Source of the DNA: Dendrophyllia cribrosa | Lineage: Eukaryota; Cnidaria; Anthozoa; Scleractinia; Dendrophylliidae | Assembly (NCBI GenBank): GCA_024195265.1 | Contig: JAJLRJ010000007.1 | Location: forward strand, 25,545,934-25,609,933 | Direction of reading: 5' to 3' | Length of the DNA: 64,000 nt | In this document: one piece after another, positions 1 through 10,056 of the stretch | How the letters are laid out: the number at the start of each line of letters is the position of its first letter | Numbering within the stretch: the stretch's first letter is position 1 | The notes under the pieces: model-generated | Told to the model about the DNA's origin: nothing | Seen by the model: only the letters and a program-made list of their open reading frames with translations | Databases searched by the model: none | Program-made: the position numbers and the translations under genes

Positions 1-586
1 TGTAAAAGCAAGGTGTGATACAGTCATAAAAGGAGATGAATAGTGAAACTGCTACTTGACAATTTCGCTATCTGCCACAATGGGTACTTGTCTTCGATAC
101 CAGCACCAAAGCAGATAGCAGATTAGTTGGGACTGGATAACATCAGTACTTTAATTGAAAGCTGTTTGGCTCAGGAGAAAGAGCAAGATCTTGCAGTTTG
201 AAAGATGTTCCTAATGTTCCTAATGTCAAAACAGGTTTAAGAGTGATTTTTCTTCACTACAGCTCTCAAGGGTAAATTTTATGTTTAAAAACAATGACAG
301 TCATAAAGAGATGGAGCAAGAGAGCATTCTACAAATTATTGTCACTTAAGTAGTCATTTATGTAAGTTTTTCCAGATACATATTGATCACCAGCGTTGTG
401 AAAAATATGCATGATCTCATGGGATAGTAGCTGTTCATGCAATATAAGTTCTAATCCAGTTGCATGGGATGCCTTCTGAACACTATGCATTAAGTTTTTT
501 ACTAAAATTTACTGTTTCAAGTATGGAATAGACGTGCTTTTTTGGAGCTCCGGACCTTGGTGTGATTTGTAGCGATTCTTTGGCAT
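1..586. other. no gene seen
   Basis: I see no long reading frame, RNA gene or recognisable repeat here. The base composition is ordinary A+T-rich. It is probably old transposon or intergenic sequence. Confidence 0.5.
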
Positions 587-1436
587 GTGAGTCAGAAATA
601 TTCATATCTACATTTAGTTAAGGGGTTGCATGCCTTAACTAGCGATTTTGTTTTGAGATTTTGGGCTTTTTTTGCCCGTTTTTGGGGTCTTTACTTTTTC
701 GCGTGGAATAACTCTAAGCGGTGGTGTGATCCGCTTTTGATTTCTTTTGTTGTTGGATTGGGGTTTTTGATCGTCTGATTTCGGCGCTCATTTGGTGATT
801 TGTGGGTTTATTTTTTCGCTGTTTGGGGTGGTTTAGTTTTTCCCTTTCCTGCTATCGTTTTTGTTTCGCTTTTTGGGTCCTAAATTGTGTGGTTTTCTTG
901 GTTTTTGGATTTTGTACGGGCCATTAATTATTCTGTTTGGGTTGTTTAGTTTTGGTTTTAGTTTGTAATTAGCACCTTTAGCCGGCTGGTTATTGTGCTT
1001 TTTTCTCTTTTGAATTATAGACAAAAGCATTAGGCTTTTGTCTGTCTATATTAGTAATTAGTAGCTTAAGTCGCACTTTTGTGCTTTTGGCTTATTGTAC
1101 TCACAACAAAAGCGCTAAGTTTTCGTTGTGATATTTAATTTTCGCAATTTACGGCAATAACCTTTTGGTTATTGTTGTTTTTTTCACAATAGCCTTGTGT
1201 TATTGTGGTTTTCTTTCGGTTTTTTCTCGCTGCGTTCAAGCTTTTCGTGTCAACTTTTTGCGGGTGTCGGGCGGCCTTTTTTCGTGTCTTCCTCGGCACT
1301 TTTCGCGCTTTTCTGTTTTTTTTCGGAGGCCTTTTTCGGCGGCCTTTTCGGTCTTTTTCGGAAGCCTTTTTTGCGGTCTTTTTCTTCCGTTTTTTTTTCT
1401 GCGTTCGTGCTTGAGCAATTATTTTTGGACGTCATT
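587..1436. repeat. T/G-rich low-complexity stretch with a hairpin series
   Basis: The plus strand is strongly T-rich, with recurring TTTTTCGG-type words between about 1,300 and 1,400. Between about 971 and 1,212 there is a run of separate short stem-loops. Examples are a 10-bp perfect stem at 1,019-1,043, an 8-bp stem with loop TTTT around 1,154-1,173, and a 7-bp stem at about 1,186-1,209. Reading frames in this stretch are compositional and I do not call them genes. Confidence 0.5.
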
Positions 1437-1992
1437 ATGCGTCTCCCACGCACGCTTAATGTTCAATGTGGCCGCAAATTGAGCTGTTTGGCAAAAGAGG
1501 ATATTATGAAAGAGACTTTGAAGGTATTTCAAGGGGTAGAGTGTGTTCAGATTACCTACGAAGTCATTTGTGTCACTTTTCACACCGAGGATGGCTTCAG
1601 GGCAGCCAAGGAATGGACTGTGGTGCGCCTTGCCAGTTTATGGTGTCCCATTCTGGGGTGGCCCCCTCTGACTATGGTGCATGTGTTTGATTACCCCTTT
1701 GAGGAACTTGATGAAATGGTGAAGGATGTCTTGGCCAACTATGGAGATGTGAAGCACATCAGGAAACAAGCGTATGTATCGTGCCCCAAAGTGTATACAG
1801 GTACGCGGCTGGTATCTCTGGCTATCGATTCCACTCCGTCAGATCACCATCGGTGGATACCTATGTCGTTTGTGGTATAGGGGCCAGCCCCTTGTTTGTA
1901 ACTTATGCGCTATCAAAGGTCATAAATCCGGCCAACTGTCCCAACAAGGACCGCTGTCGGCGCAATTGCCCGAATCCGTGGAACAGCTCTGA
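1437..1992 (+). pseudogene. zinc-knuckle ORF1-like retrotransposon protein, decayed
   Basis: A reading frame with an ATG at 1,437 (another at 1,506) runs to a stop at 1,880. It encodes an RRM-like stretch (FDYPFEELDEMVKDVLANYG) followed by GTRLVSL. The next conserved piece, YRGQPLVCNLCAIKGHKS, is in a second frame, and the end of the zinc knuckle (ANCPNKDRCRRNC) is in a third. At least two frameshifts, near 1,845 and 1,925, are therefore needed. Families with this order (RRM-like fold, then CCHC knuckles) are ORF1 or gag-like nucleic-acid binding proteins of retrotransposons. No reverse transcriptase follows, so this is a fragment. The exact family is uncertain. Confidence 0.5.
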
Positions 1993-2691
1993 AGTTCAAG
2001 TGCATTACCCGGATGACGCCCTGATCCTGCTTCTGCCGGGGAGGTCGCCGTTGGAAGTGCGCCACTCTTCACAGAGGGTTCTGCTGGGGAGGAGAGTGCC
2101 GAATTGCAGGAGGGAGTTGCCAGTATGGAGGAGGGTCAGTTTGAGAGTGTATCTGATGATCCTGGGGGTCAGCTTGTGGATAGCGGGGGTTATTTGGTTG
2201 AGGGTCATGTTTCCAGTGACCCCAACGAGGATGCTTATGTGCGTGTATATGCCCAGAATGATGGTGAACAATGAAGAAGGAAATGGAAAGTTTTACAATA
2301 CAAATGTAAAACGCAGTTAATGGAGCGTGACGCTCTTGGCCCCGTGGGGCATCTATTTTATGCTATTGTATTTGTGTACTGTACTTTAGACTCGCAACCC
2401 AGACGTACAAAGGTTGTTTTATCAATAGTACTTTTACTTTTGTAAGCATGTTGCAACCTTGTCTGGTTTGCTAGTTAGTTCGCGTTTTCTCAGTGGTTAA
2501 ATCAGTAAATACTCTATTCATGTCTCATTTGTTATCATGCGAAATCTAGGCACTATATAGTACAGCCTCAGCCATTGGTTTTGGCCACGAACACTGTCTA
2601 GCTATAAAATGCAATGTAAAAGGTTTAAAGTCACATTTACCTTCAGTTGATTTACTCACTGTCAAGTTTTTGTAAAAGTTATCGTTTCCAA
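1993..2691. other. non-coding stretch upstream of the DIRS gag
   Basis: No supported gene. It probably contains the tail of the zinc-knuckle fragment and the 5' terminal region of the DIRS-like element. I could not match a left terminal repeat to the right end. Confidence 0.4.
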
Positions 2692-3929
2692 ATGGCTCGC
2701 CATCGTGCTTCGACTCGCTCCTCAACCCGCAAGCCAGCAGAAAAGCTCTCTTCTCTGACAAGTGAGGTGCTTCGCCTCCGCCTTCAGGCGCTCAACCTCC
2801 CCATCGACGGTTCCAGGCAGCAGCTAATTTCTCGTCTAAAAGCTGCATTAGCGAACAATACCAATCGCTCCGCGCAAGCCGCCACAATTAATCGGGTCGG
2901 GAAGCCAGCCAGGCGCAAACGAGCGTCGACTGCGAACGTAACACCATCCACGCGAGCCTCCCATTCTGCCGCAGATCCACCCGTCCTTTCCGAGAACGAA
3001 AGTGTCGATGAGGACAATTCTACGCTGTCGGACGACGGGGCTTCCTCACTTGACGACATAATAAGCATTCGCGAGACCACAAACGCGGCATCGAAGTCGC
3101 CAGCCTCGCCATTCTCGGACGACCAACTTCGCGTCCTACAACACACGGCCTCAGCCACGTTCGCAGCCAGCCGACTGAAATTCACCCTGTCCTGCCCTCG
3201 TCACGTCCTGCGGGTACCGCCTCTCCTCTTGGTCTCCATCGTCCTTTGGATCCCTCTTTGGAGGACAAAATCCTGCGGGGTGAGTACGTTGACTTTTCAT
3301 TACTTTTGCCAGACTCGGTAACTCACCCCCAGGCCCCTACCCTCCAGTTTCGTTTGGAAGACTCGGTCCCAGGCACCACGGGTACCCCAATCACGATGGT
3401 CCGCAAAAAGAAAGCTGTGATTGATTCTTTTCACAAGTGGGTCAACGCCTATTCGACGTTCATGCTCGTGCTTGTAACCGCCTACCCTCGGAGGGCCGTG
3501 GAGTTAATTAAGTATTTACAAATCATCAGTAGAGTGGAAGCTAAGTTTAGGGGGCTCGTCTGGCTCCACTACGATGAACAGTTTCGTTGCCGCGCCTCCC
3601 AGGACCTGACCCTTAATTGGGGTCTCGTGGACCTGGAGCTGTGGACTGTCACCTTTTCGGGGCAAGCTAAACCTCACTGCTTCCTGTGTTCCAGCCCCTA
3701 CCACAGTCAAACAGACTGCCCCGTTGCTGACCCCGCCCGCCGCCCAGCCAGGAGTCCCGGTTCATCAACCTGCTACAACTTTAACAAACCTGGCGGTTGC
3801 ACCCGCCTGTCCTGCCAATTCCAGCATGTGTGCAGCAGATGCCGCTCTCCATCGCACTCAATCCTGCGCTGCAAATCCGGACAACCTGAGCCCAGGGCCC
3901 AGCTCTCCAGCAACCGTGGCAAGAAGTAA
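2692..3929 (+). pseudogene. DIRS gag with SAP motif and zinc finger, one frameshift
   Basis: The first ATG of the frame, at 2,692, starts a basic, serine-rich N-terminus. A SAP-like DNA-binding motif follows at about residues 25-50 (LRLQALNLPIDGSRQQLISR), then an acidic serine-rich linker. Near 3,185 the frame shifts. The second frame continues (DPSLEDKILRGEYVDF) into a Cys-rich C-terminus with a C3H-type cluster (CYNFNKPGGCTRLSC) and a CCHC-like knuckle (CSRCRSPSHSILRC), ending at 3,929. Gag forms the nucleoprotein particle that packages element RNA. The last ~100 bases overlap the RT gene in another frame. The frameshift looks like decay, but I cannot exclude sequencing error. Confidence 0.7.
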
Positions 3930-5547
3930 AGTACTCCAGCAGTCTCGTTCCCAGCAACCTTCAGTGTCTACTCCAATCAAGCTTGATGTCCTTGAACATG
4001 AACTCTTACGCCATCCTAATCGTACCTTTGTTAATAATTTACTTAATTCTTTAAGATTTGGCACACATGTAGGTTACACTGGTCCCCAGTCCCCTAGGGT
4101 ATCTCGCAACTTAATTTCCGCTTCCCAACACCCTGAGGTAGTGACCAGTAATCTTGCTAAGGAGGTTAACTTGGGGAGGGTAGCGGGACCTTTTAGCTCA
4201 CCCCCTCTCCCCAACCTGCAATGTCACCCGGTGGGCGTGGTCCCTAAGAAGCACACCTCTGAGTGGCGGACCATTTACCACCTATCCTACCCAGAAGGGC
4301 ATAGTGTTAATGACTATATCCCAAAGGACCCCTATTCTCTCCAATATGTCCGGGTGGATGACGCTATACGCGTTCTTAAGTCCTTGGGGCCGGGGTCCTA
4401 CATGGCTAAGACTGACCTTAAGTCAGCCTTTCGCCTCATCCCTATTCGTCCCGATGATTGGAACCTCTTGGGTATCTATTGGAAAGCCCAGTTTTATGTG
4501 GACCTTTACCTTCCCTTCGGGCTCCGTAGCGCCCCTTATCTTTTCAACCAACTTTCTGATGCGCTGGAATGGATCCTAAAACACAATTACAGCCTACAAA
4601 ATGTACTCCATATTTTAGATGGCTTTTTTGTGGCTGAACGCTCCCGGGTACATTGTTTAACCTCCTTTAGCACCCTTTTACGGGTATTTATGTCACTTCG
4701 AGCCCCGGTAGTGGCCGCCAAAACTTTGGGCCCTTCCCAGGTACTAGAATTTATGGGGATTGTTCTAGACACTACGCGGATGGAGGCCCGCCTTCCCGAT
4801 GATAAACTTACCCGTACCAGGGATCTTATTGCGTCCTTTCGGGGCCGTCGGTCCGTACGCCTCGTGGAGTTACAATCCCTCATTGGCACCCTACAATTCG
4901 CGTGCAAAGTCGTCACCCAGGGTAGAACGTTTTTACAGCGCATTATTAATCTCACTAGGGGGGTCCGTAGTCGCTTCCATCACATCCGCCTAAACAAAGA
5001 GTTCTTTAAGGACCTCACCATGTGGCAAGCCTTCCTTATTGGGTGGAACGGTCGTTCCTTCTTCCTTGACCCAACCGTTACCCCCTCCCCTGACATAGAA
5101 CTTTTTACCGACGCTGCCAGTACAGTAGGGTTTGGGGGATACTTTAATGGGAAATGGTTTCAGGGCAGGTGGCCAAACCACATGGTCATTAACAAAGAAC
5201 GGGGAATTAGCATAGAATGGCAAGAACTCTTCCCCATAGTGGTCGCTTGTGCCATCTGGTACCCCCACTTTGCAGGGAAACGCCTACAATTCTGGTGTGA
5301 TAACGAATCCGTCATTTCTATCATCAACTCCGGTCATTCAAAGGCCCCACGCATCATGGACCTTCTCAGGTTCCTAGTCCTGATTTCCATGAAACACAAC
5401 TTTTTTGTTAGGGCATGCCATGTCCCAGGGGTTTCTAACGACATCGCTGACGCCCTCTCACGCTTTCAGGAGGTGCGTTTCCGGGCAGCTGCTCCCAAGG
5501 CCGATCGGGACCCTTGCATCATCCCACCTTCGTTAATGACCCTCTGA
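3826..5547 (+). CDS. DIRS reverse transcriptase-RNase H, open but active site altered
   Basis: The ATG at 3,826 is the first in a frame that is already open from about 3,724. RT signatures appear in order: GVVPKKHTSEWRTIYHLSYP, TDLKSAFRLIPI, YLPFGLRSAPYLFNQL, then the catalytic loop HILDGFFV, then EFMGIVLDT. RNase H follows (ELFTDAASTVGFGG, EWQELFPIV, FWCDNESVI, VSNDIADALSRF). The usual RT motif is xDD. Here the second Asp codon (4,621-4,623) is GGC, which encodes Gly. That residue binds catalytic metal, so polymerase activity is probably lost although the frame is open. The gene overlaps gag upstream and the recombinase frame downstream, as in other DIRS elements. Confidence 0.85.
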   Translation: MCAADAALHRTQSCAANPDNLSPGPSSPATVARSKVLQQSRSQQPSVSTPIKLDVLEHELLRHPNRTFVNNLLNSLRFGTHVGYTGPQSPRVSRNLISASQHPEVVTSNLAKEVNLGRVAGPFSSPPLPNLQCHPVGVVPKKHTSEWRTIYHLSYPEGHSVNDYIPKDPYSLQYVRVDDAIRVLKSLGPGSYMAKTDLKSAFRLIPIRPDDWNLLGIYWKAQFYVDLYLPFGLRSAPYLFNQLSDALEWILKHNYSLQNVLHILDGFFVAERSRVHCLTSFSTLLRVFMSLRAPVVAAKTLGPSQVLEFMGIVLDTTRMEARLPDDKLTRTRDLIASFRGRRSVRLVELQSLIGTLQFACKVVTQGRTFLQRIINLTRGVRSRFHHIRLNKEFFKDLTMWQAFLIGWNGRSFFLDPTVTPSPDIELFTDAASTVGFGGYFNGKWFQGRWPNHMVINKERGISIEWQELFPIVVACAIWYPHFAGKRLQFWCDNESVISIINSGHSKAPRIMDLLRFLVLISMKHNFFVRACHVPGVSNDIADALSRFQEVRFRAAAPKADRDPCIIPPSLMTL

Positions 5548-5561
5548 AGGACGAAGTCTTA

Positions 5562-6515
5562 ATGTATGCCAATTGGGGTCTAGCCTGGAGAACCAATCGT
5601 ACTTATGGCTCTGGCGAAAGACGTTTTATACGCTTTTGTCTCCTGCACCGTCTAGTTCATGAGGGTGGTGACATTCTCCCCACTTCTGAAGGAACCCTTA
5701 TTTACTTTGCTTCCTACTTAGCAAGGTCAGTCCGTCATAGTACAATCAAATTGTATCTTGCAGCTGTGCGTAATCTCCACATTTCCTGTGGGCACAGCGA
5801 TCCTCTAGTGGGTAAACTGCTTCTTAAAAAAGTTCTGCGAGGTATTCTTCGTTACCAAGGGCAACAACGGATCCTACGTCAACCCGTTACCCTGGGGGTT
5901 TTACTTGCTATTCGTCCCTTTCTCCAAGCCTGGTTGGGTCCCAAAGATTTTTCAATGGTTTGGGCCGCATTCACTCTTGCCTTTTATGGCTTCCTGCGCT
6001 GCAGTGAATTCACCTACCAAGGGGTTCACACGTTTCGCCCTCGTTTTGACCTAAGTACCAAATGTGTGTCATTTCACCCCAGTCTGGCTAGCCTGCAACA
6101 CATTATTGTTACTCTTAAATCGTCTAAGACCGACTCCTTCCGAGCGGGTCAGTCTCTTCTCATTGCCCGGGCAGACACACCCGTGTGTGCCGTTGCCGCC
6201 ATGCAACAGTATTTTCAATCCGCGTGTCCTTGTCCGGGTCCACTTTTTTCTTTTCAATCCGGTAGACTTCTCACTAGGTCAGCCGTTATCTGCCTGCTTC
6301 GTGACGCCGCTCGTCACGCTAGGCTCCCCTATCATAGTCTTAAGGGTCATAGTTTTCGCATAGGCGCCGCCTCCACAGCGGCTGCTGCCGGTTTGCCAGA
6401 CTGGTTGATTAAAGTTCTAGGCCGTTGGTCTTCAGACTGCTACCAATTGTATATAAGGACACCACGACAGGTCCTGCTGTCTGCAGCCCCCAGGATGGCT
6501 AGCATTCTTAAATAA
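5562..6515 (+). CDS. DIRS tyrosine recombinase, open reading frame
   Basis: The frame is open upstream into the RT gene (from 5,514). The first ATG is 5,562, giving about 317 residues. An N-terminal SAM-like core-binding region (YFASYLARSVRHSTIKLYLAAV) precedes the catalytic domain. The conserved residues are visible: Arg in FYGFLRCSEF, the His-x-x-Arg box in KGHSFRIGAAS, and GRWSSDCYQLYI with the nucleophilic Tyr. The enzyme integrates the DIRS cDNA circle without a DDE integrase and usually without a target duplication. I see no disabling change, so this is the best-preserved gene of the element. Confidence 0.85.
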   Translation: MYANWGLAWRTNRTYGSGERRFIRFCLLHRLVHEGGDILPTSEGTLIYFASYLARSVRHSTIKLYLAAVRNLHISCGHSDPLVGKLLLKKVLRGILRYQGQQRILRQPVTLGVLLAIRPFLQAWLGPKDFSMVWAAFTLAFYGFLRCSEFTYQGVHTFRPRFDLSTKCVSFHPSLASLQHIIVTLKSSKTDSFRAGQSLLIARADTPVCAVAAMQQYFQSACPCPGPLFSFQSGRLLTRSAVICLLRDAARHARLPYHSLKGHSFRIGAASTAAAAGLPDWLIKVLGRWSSDCYQLYIRTPRQVLLSAAPRMASILK

Positions 6516-7050
6516 TAAATGTTCATTTTTTCCTAGAAGTTATTTTAATTTTATTTGTTTTTTGCTTGGGGGGATACCGGCTTCGCGTGCATCTGTGGCG
6601 GTTAAGTCTGCGCAGCGACTTCCCCAAGCTTAGTTTACCAGTTTATTCTATCGTTTTTTCACGTTATCGACCTGCCAATATTCCGGTCCGATCCAGCACC
6701 GCTGGTTAGATAGGTGAGGTGCAATAGGTCGTTTAGTTGTTTATGTTTGCGCGTTGCTGGCCTTAGGTTTCAGCTCGTAGTGCTGCCGCTGTAGCGCGTT
6801 GCTGGCCTAGTTTTCAGCTCGTAGCGCTCTAGTTTTTAGACCTGCCAATACTCTTCTCAGAGTGGCGCGTTGCTGGCCTTAGGTGTGCTGCCGCTGCAGC
6901 GCGTTGTTGGCCTAGGTTGCAGCTCGTAGTGCCAGAAGAAGTGAGGCTTTAAAAGGTCACACAATGGAAGTCACCTGTCACGCCAATCACTGAGCGGTGT
7001 CCCCCTATTTAACGCCAATTGTGTCTGGTGGTCTTTATTCTACATAAGTT
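6516..7050. repeat. DIRS 3' region with imperfect tandem repeats
   Basis: Non-coding. From about 6,749 to 6,935 the word GCGCGTTGCTGGCCT recurs at about 6,749, 6,794, 6,865 and (as GCGCGTTGTTGGCC) 6,899. Most copies are followed by CAGCTCGTAG or GTGCTGCCGCTG. The word GACCTGCCAATA also occurs twice, near 6,669 and 6,839. This is probably the terminal repeat region of the DIRS-like element. Confidence 0.5.
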
Positions 7051-7130
7051 ATGGATCGAATTATTAACCAATTACGGAGACGCTATTTGGAGGTTCGATT
7101 TAACGGAACAGTGACATTAACATTAAATAA
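7051..7130 (+). other. short reading frame interrupted by the hAT transposon
   Basis: An ATG at 7,051 starts 26 open codons up to the hAT left end. If the hAT and one copy of the AATAA duplication are removed, the frame stays open into 9,820-10,015, which is Asn-rich. I do not recognise the product. It could be an older element's exon or chance. Confidence 0.3.
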
Positions 7131-9814
7131 CAGGGCTTGACACTAACTTTTGACAGCACTTTCCACTTTGGAAAGTAGATTTCAAATTTTACTTTCCATC
7201 TCAAAATTTTACTTTCCAAAATGGATTGCCGTATCATAGTTGCTAACCATGATAATAAAAAAATATTTCTTACCATGTCTCATAGTATTTATTATTTGAT
7301 ATTATTTGATACAATGTAATCTTTAGTCATTGAAATTGGGGCGTCTCATCCTCGTTCCACCAGCCCACCACATTTGCAGTCCAGGTTGAGGGTCAAACTC
7401 AGCAACACAGGGCCCTTCAATGTGAATCCTCATGAGACAGTCTAGAATGTCAACAGATAAGCATGATCTGCAGTCTGACTTAATCTTCCCCATTACTGAA
7501 AAGCCTCGCTCACAGCATGCTGTTGACAGAGGTAGAATCAGCAGAATTTCAACCAACATAAGGATGTTGGGAAATCTGTTACTATGGTGAATAAAAACTC
7601 TCTTCCACAAAGCTTGGGGATTGAGGTCCAGATAGTTGTTACAAATGCATGCTTTGAGACCACTCCATTCCCCAAACACAGCATCAAATTCAAAATCGTT
7701 CTTCTCAAGTAAGGGCCTGAAATGTTCCACAAGATGACGGATTTTGTCTTCCCCATATGTAGCTAGTGCCATCCTATCATCTGGCCAGAGGGTAGTATCA
7801 AATACTGACATGGCAAGCAAAGTTTGATCTGCACCTTTGATATTCTGAAATCGCTGTTCCAAATAACTGATAATACAATTGATTACTCGTGGCTTAGTTG
7901 TTGTATTGAATCTAATCAAGTCTTGGTCACCGACACCCTTTTTCAGTGTAATGCCTTGATAGTCGCTGCCATCCCCAATACTTTGAACAGTCTCTTGAAG
8001 GCATGGACCTGGTCTTGCTATCATTGCTGTGAGTTGAAGTATGGTGTTGTCTAGACCATCCTTTGCTTGAGTTAAGGTGATACCATCTTTCTGAAATAGA
8101 GAACTTAGCTTGGAGAGACAATCCAAGACATCCACCATGAAATTTGCAAAGATGACTGTTGTAAATTTCTCTTGCTCTTTCAGAATCTTCTTTGCTCTTC
8201 CCTGCATTTCAGTGCTACTAGTTGCAGCTCCAACAGTATTATTAAAATGACCATAGATCACTTTGTAGTCCTTGAGAAAAACCTTAAGGGCACGATGCAA
8301 ATGTGGTACCCATCTTGTTCCTTTTAAGTTTCCAGGTTTCTGGATTTTTTCCTCCATAACATCTGCCAGTTCCTTGAGTTCACGAAGTGCCTTGGGGGAG
8401 TAGTGGTAATGTTTATAAATAGATTGAAGCATTTCCTTTACAGAAGAAAGTAGATGTTCCTCCTTGAGTCCATCAAGGATAGCCAACTCCAAGTTGTGAG
8501 CAATACAATGAATTCCAAGCAACCATGGAATGGATTGTTTAAGCTTTGCAACTACACCATTGCGAACTCCAGTGTACACTGCAGCACCATCTGAACCCAG
8601 TGACACTATAGCATTTTTCCAGTCATTTACTCCAACTTTTCCCATTGCCCTTTCAAAGCTTTCTATCACCCCATCAGCTGTGCCATTGGGCAGTTCAACA
8701 ATAGTCAGAAACCTATTTACGGGTTCCCCATCACATAGCATTCTGACATAAATTATTTCTAAATCTTTGTTACTGGTGTCAGTTCCACCATCTCCCATTA
8801 AGGTGAAAAAGCGTGGCTGAGCATTGTTCATTGTCTCCTTTTGATCCCGTTTCATCACCTCAGCAATTGCTTCTATAAACTCACGACATCTTTTGTCATT
8901 TCGATAAGTTTCTCCTAATGTAACACCATTCTTAACTTGAAGAATGCACAATTGATCGAAGTCTGAAAACGGTCTTCCGCTCTTAGCAATGTAATAGGCA
9001 GTATTAAACAACTTCTCAAGTTTATCTAGAGTCTGCTCATTAAGATTTGTAATTCCAATATGTATTGGCGTAGCCTCTGGTACTTCTCTTGCTTTTTTCG
9101 CTTCTACACACCTCACATGTCGACGGCTTTGGTCGTGGCCTTTGATATTGCCCAAATGAAAACTGTTATTTCCGTTGAAGAAAGAGCTACTCTTGTCTGC
9201 TATGTTTGGGAACTCTCTGCAAACTCTGCAGTGCATCTTACCTTCCTCTTCGTTATATTCCAGCCATGTATATTCTTTCATCCAATCTCTACGAAACCCA
9301 CGGCCGAGCATTTTCCTTTTTTCTTCATACCTCTCTTTAGATGTTGCAGTGCCTGAAGTGTTTTCGCCAGTTTGGCTTTCTTCAACTTCTTTATCTCCTT
9401 CTGTAGGCTGAACATCACCACTGCGTTCTGATGTCGCAGCACGGGAAAACCCGAACCGAAATAAACTCATTTTCAAAATGGCGGATTCAATTACACCATA
9501 CCATGTGTATTTATCGTACCCAGACCTCCTCAGGAGCTCTTTCAATCCTCCAATTTCCTCCAATATGGCGGACAGCAAGAACGGTGGAAATTCGTCTTTT
9601 TAAAGATAGAATATCAGTCTGACGGTTGTTTTATCATTTTATTTGCACACTTTTTTTCACTTATGCCTTTTAAAAGTAACATTTCCTTTCCAGCATAGCC
9701 CAAAATTTACTTTCCAGATCGGGTAAGTATTTTGGTTCATTTTCGTTTTTTTACTTTCCAAGACGAAAATTTACTCTCCAATGGAAAGCGGGAAAGTGTT
9801 AGTGTCGAGCCCTG
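7131..9814 (-). mobile_element. hAT-family DNA transposon, complete
   Basis: The ends are inverted repeats: CAGGGCTTGACACTAAC at 7,131-7,147 and its near-perfect complement at 9,798-9,814 (CAGGGCTCGACACTAAC read inward). The CAGGG start is typical of hAT elements. AATAA sits directly outside both ends (7,126-7,130 and 9,815-9,819), so I read a 5-bp target duplication; most hAT elements give 8 bp, but 5-6-bp subfamilies exist. Both subterminal regions carry several copies of TTTACTTTCCA, a plausible transposase-binding array. One transposase gene fills the interior on the minus strand. Confidence 0.85.
7323..9470 (-). CDS. hAT transposase, open reading frame
   Basis: The ATG at 9,470 gives about 715 residues; the frame is open for 36 more codons upstream but has no ATG there. 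Near the N-terminus is a zinc-finger module of TTF/BED-like type (CRVCREF ... GNIKGHDQSRRHVRC). RNase H-fold motifs follow: FTLMGDGGTD, SLGSDGAAVYTGVRNGV, and the C-x-x-H of GIHCIAHNLELAIL. The C-terminal hAT dimerisation region is present (LPLSTACCERGFSVMGKIKS). The enzyme performs cut-and-paste transposition at the inverted repeats that flank it. I see no stop or frameshift, and with both ends present this copy could be recently active or still mobile. Confidence 0.85.
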   Translation of the reverse strand: MSLFRFGFSRAATSERSGDVQPTEGDKEVEESQTGENTSGTATSKERYEEKRKMLGRGFRRDWMKEYTWLEYNEEEGKMHCRVCREFPNIADKSSSFFNGNNSFHLGNIKGHDQSRRHVRCVEAKKAREVPEATPIHIGITNLNEQTLDKLEKLFNTAYYIAKSGRPFSDFDQLCILQVKNGVTLGETYRNDKRCREFIEAIAEVMKRDQKETMNNAQPRFFTLMGDGGTDTSNKDLEIIYVRMLCDGEPVNRFLTIVELPNGTADGVIESFERAMGKVGVNDWKNAIVSLGSDGAAVYTGVRNGVVAKLKQSIPWLLGIHCIAHNLELAILDGLKEEHLLSSVKEMLQSIYKHYHYSPKALRELKELADVMEEKIQKPGNLKGTRWVPHLHRALKVFLKDYKVIYGHFNNTVGAATSSTEMQGRAKKILKEQEKFTTVIFANFMVDVLDCLSKLSSLFQKDGITLTQAKDGLDNTILQLTAMIARPGPCLQETVQSIGDGSDYQGITLKKGVGDQDLIRFNTTTKPRVINCIISYLEQRFQNIKGADQTLLAMSVFDTTLWPDDRMALATYGEDKIRHLVEHFRPLLEKNDFEFDAVFGEWSGLKACICNNYLDLNPQALWKRVFIHHSNRFPNILMLVEILLILPLSTACCERGFSVMGKIKSDCRSCLSVDILDCLMRIHIEGPCVAEFDPQPGLQMWWAGGTRMRRPNFND

Positions 9815-10056
9815 AATAATGTGCAAGAAAGTGACCTAAATAATGTAGGTAATAATGATAATGTGCAAAATGGAAGTGTTCTAAATAATGTTAGACCTCA
9901 CAGAATGGGACCCCCTCCCCTTTGCTCCGTAACGTGCCCAAAATTTGAGACATGCGCAGAGTACTTTATCATGTTAATCCGCTGTCTTCCTGGGAACGCA
10001 GGCTCGGTTTGTTAATTGCTAACAAAGTAAACAAAGTTGCAACAAGATGTCAGACA
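9815..10056. other. Asn-rich frame remnant and upstream region of the coiled-coil exon
   Basis: Contains the continuation of the frame interrupted by the hAT element (to a stop at about 10,015), with AATAATG-like words repeated. No recognisable domain. Confidence 0.3.

Larger units (their letters stand above)
2692..6935 (+). mobile_element. DIRS-like tyrosine-recombinase retrotransposon
   Basis: Three genes in the order gag, RT-RNase H, tyrosine recombinase lie head to tail and overlap. This is the DIRS order: these elements integrate with a tyrosine recombinase, not a DDE integrase. The coding core is 2,692-6,515. A G+C-rich repetitive tail follows to about 6,935. I could not identify the left terminal repeat, so the outer limits are approximate. 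Gag has one frameshift and the RT catalytic motif is altered, so this copy is probably not autonomous. Confidence 0.8.

Noticed and set aside
1165..1482. Several overlapping Phe/Ser/Arg-rich reading frames on both strands
   Set aside because: They arise from the T-rich repeat composition; no domain and all frames open equally.
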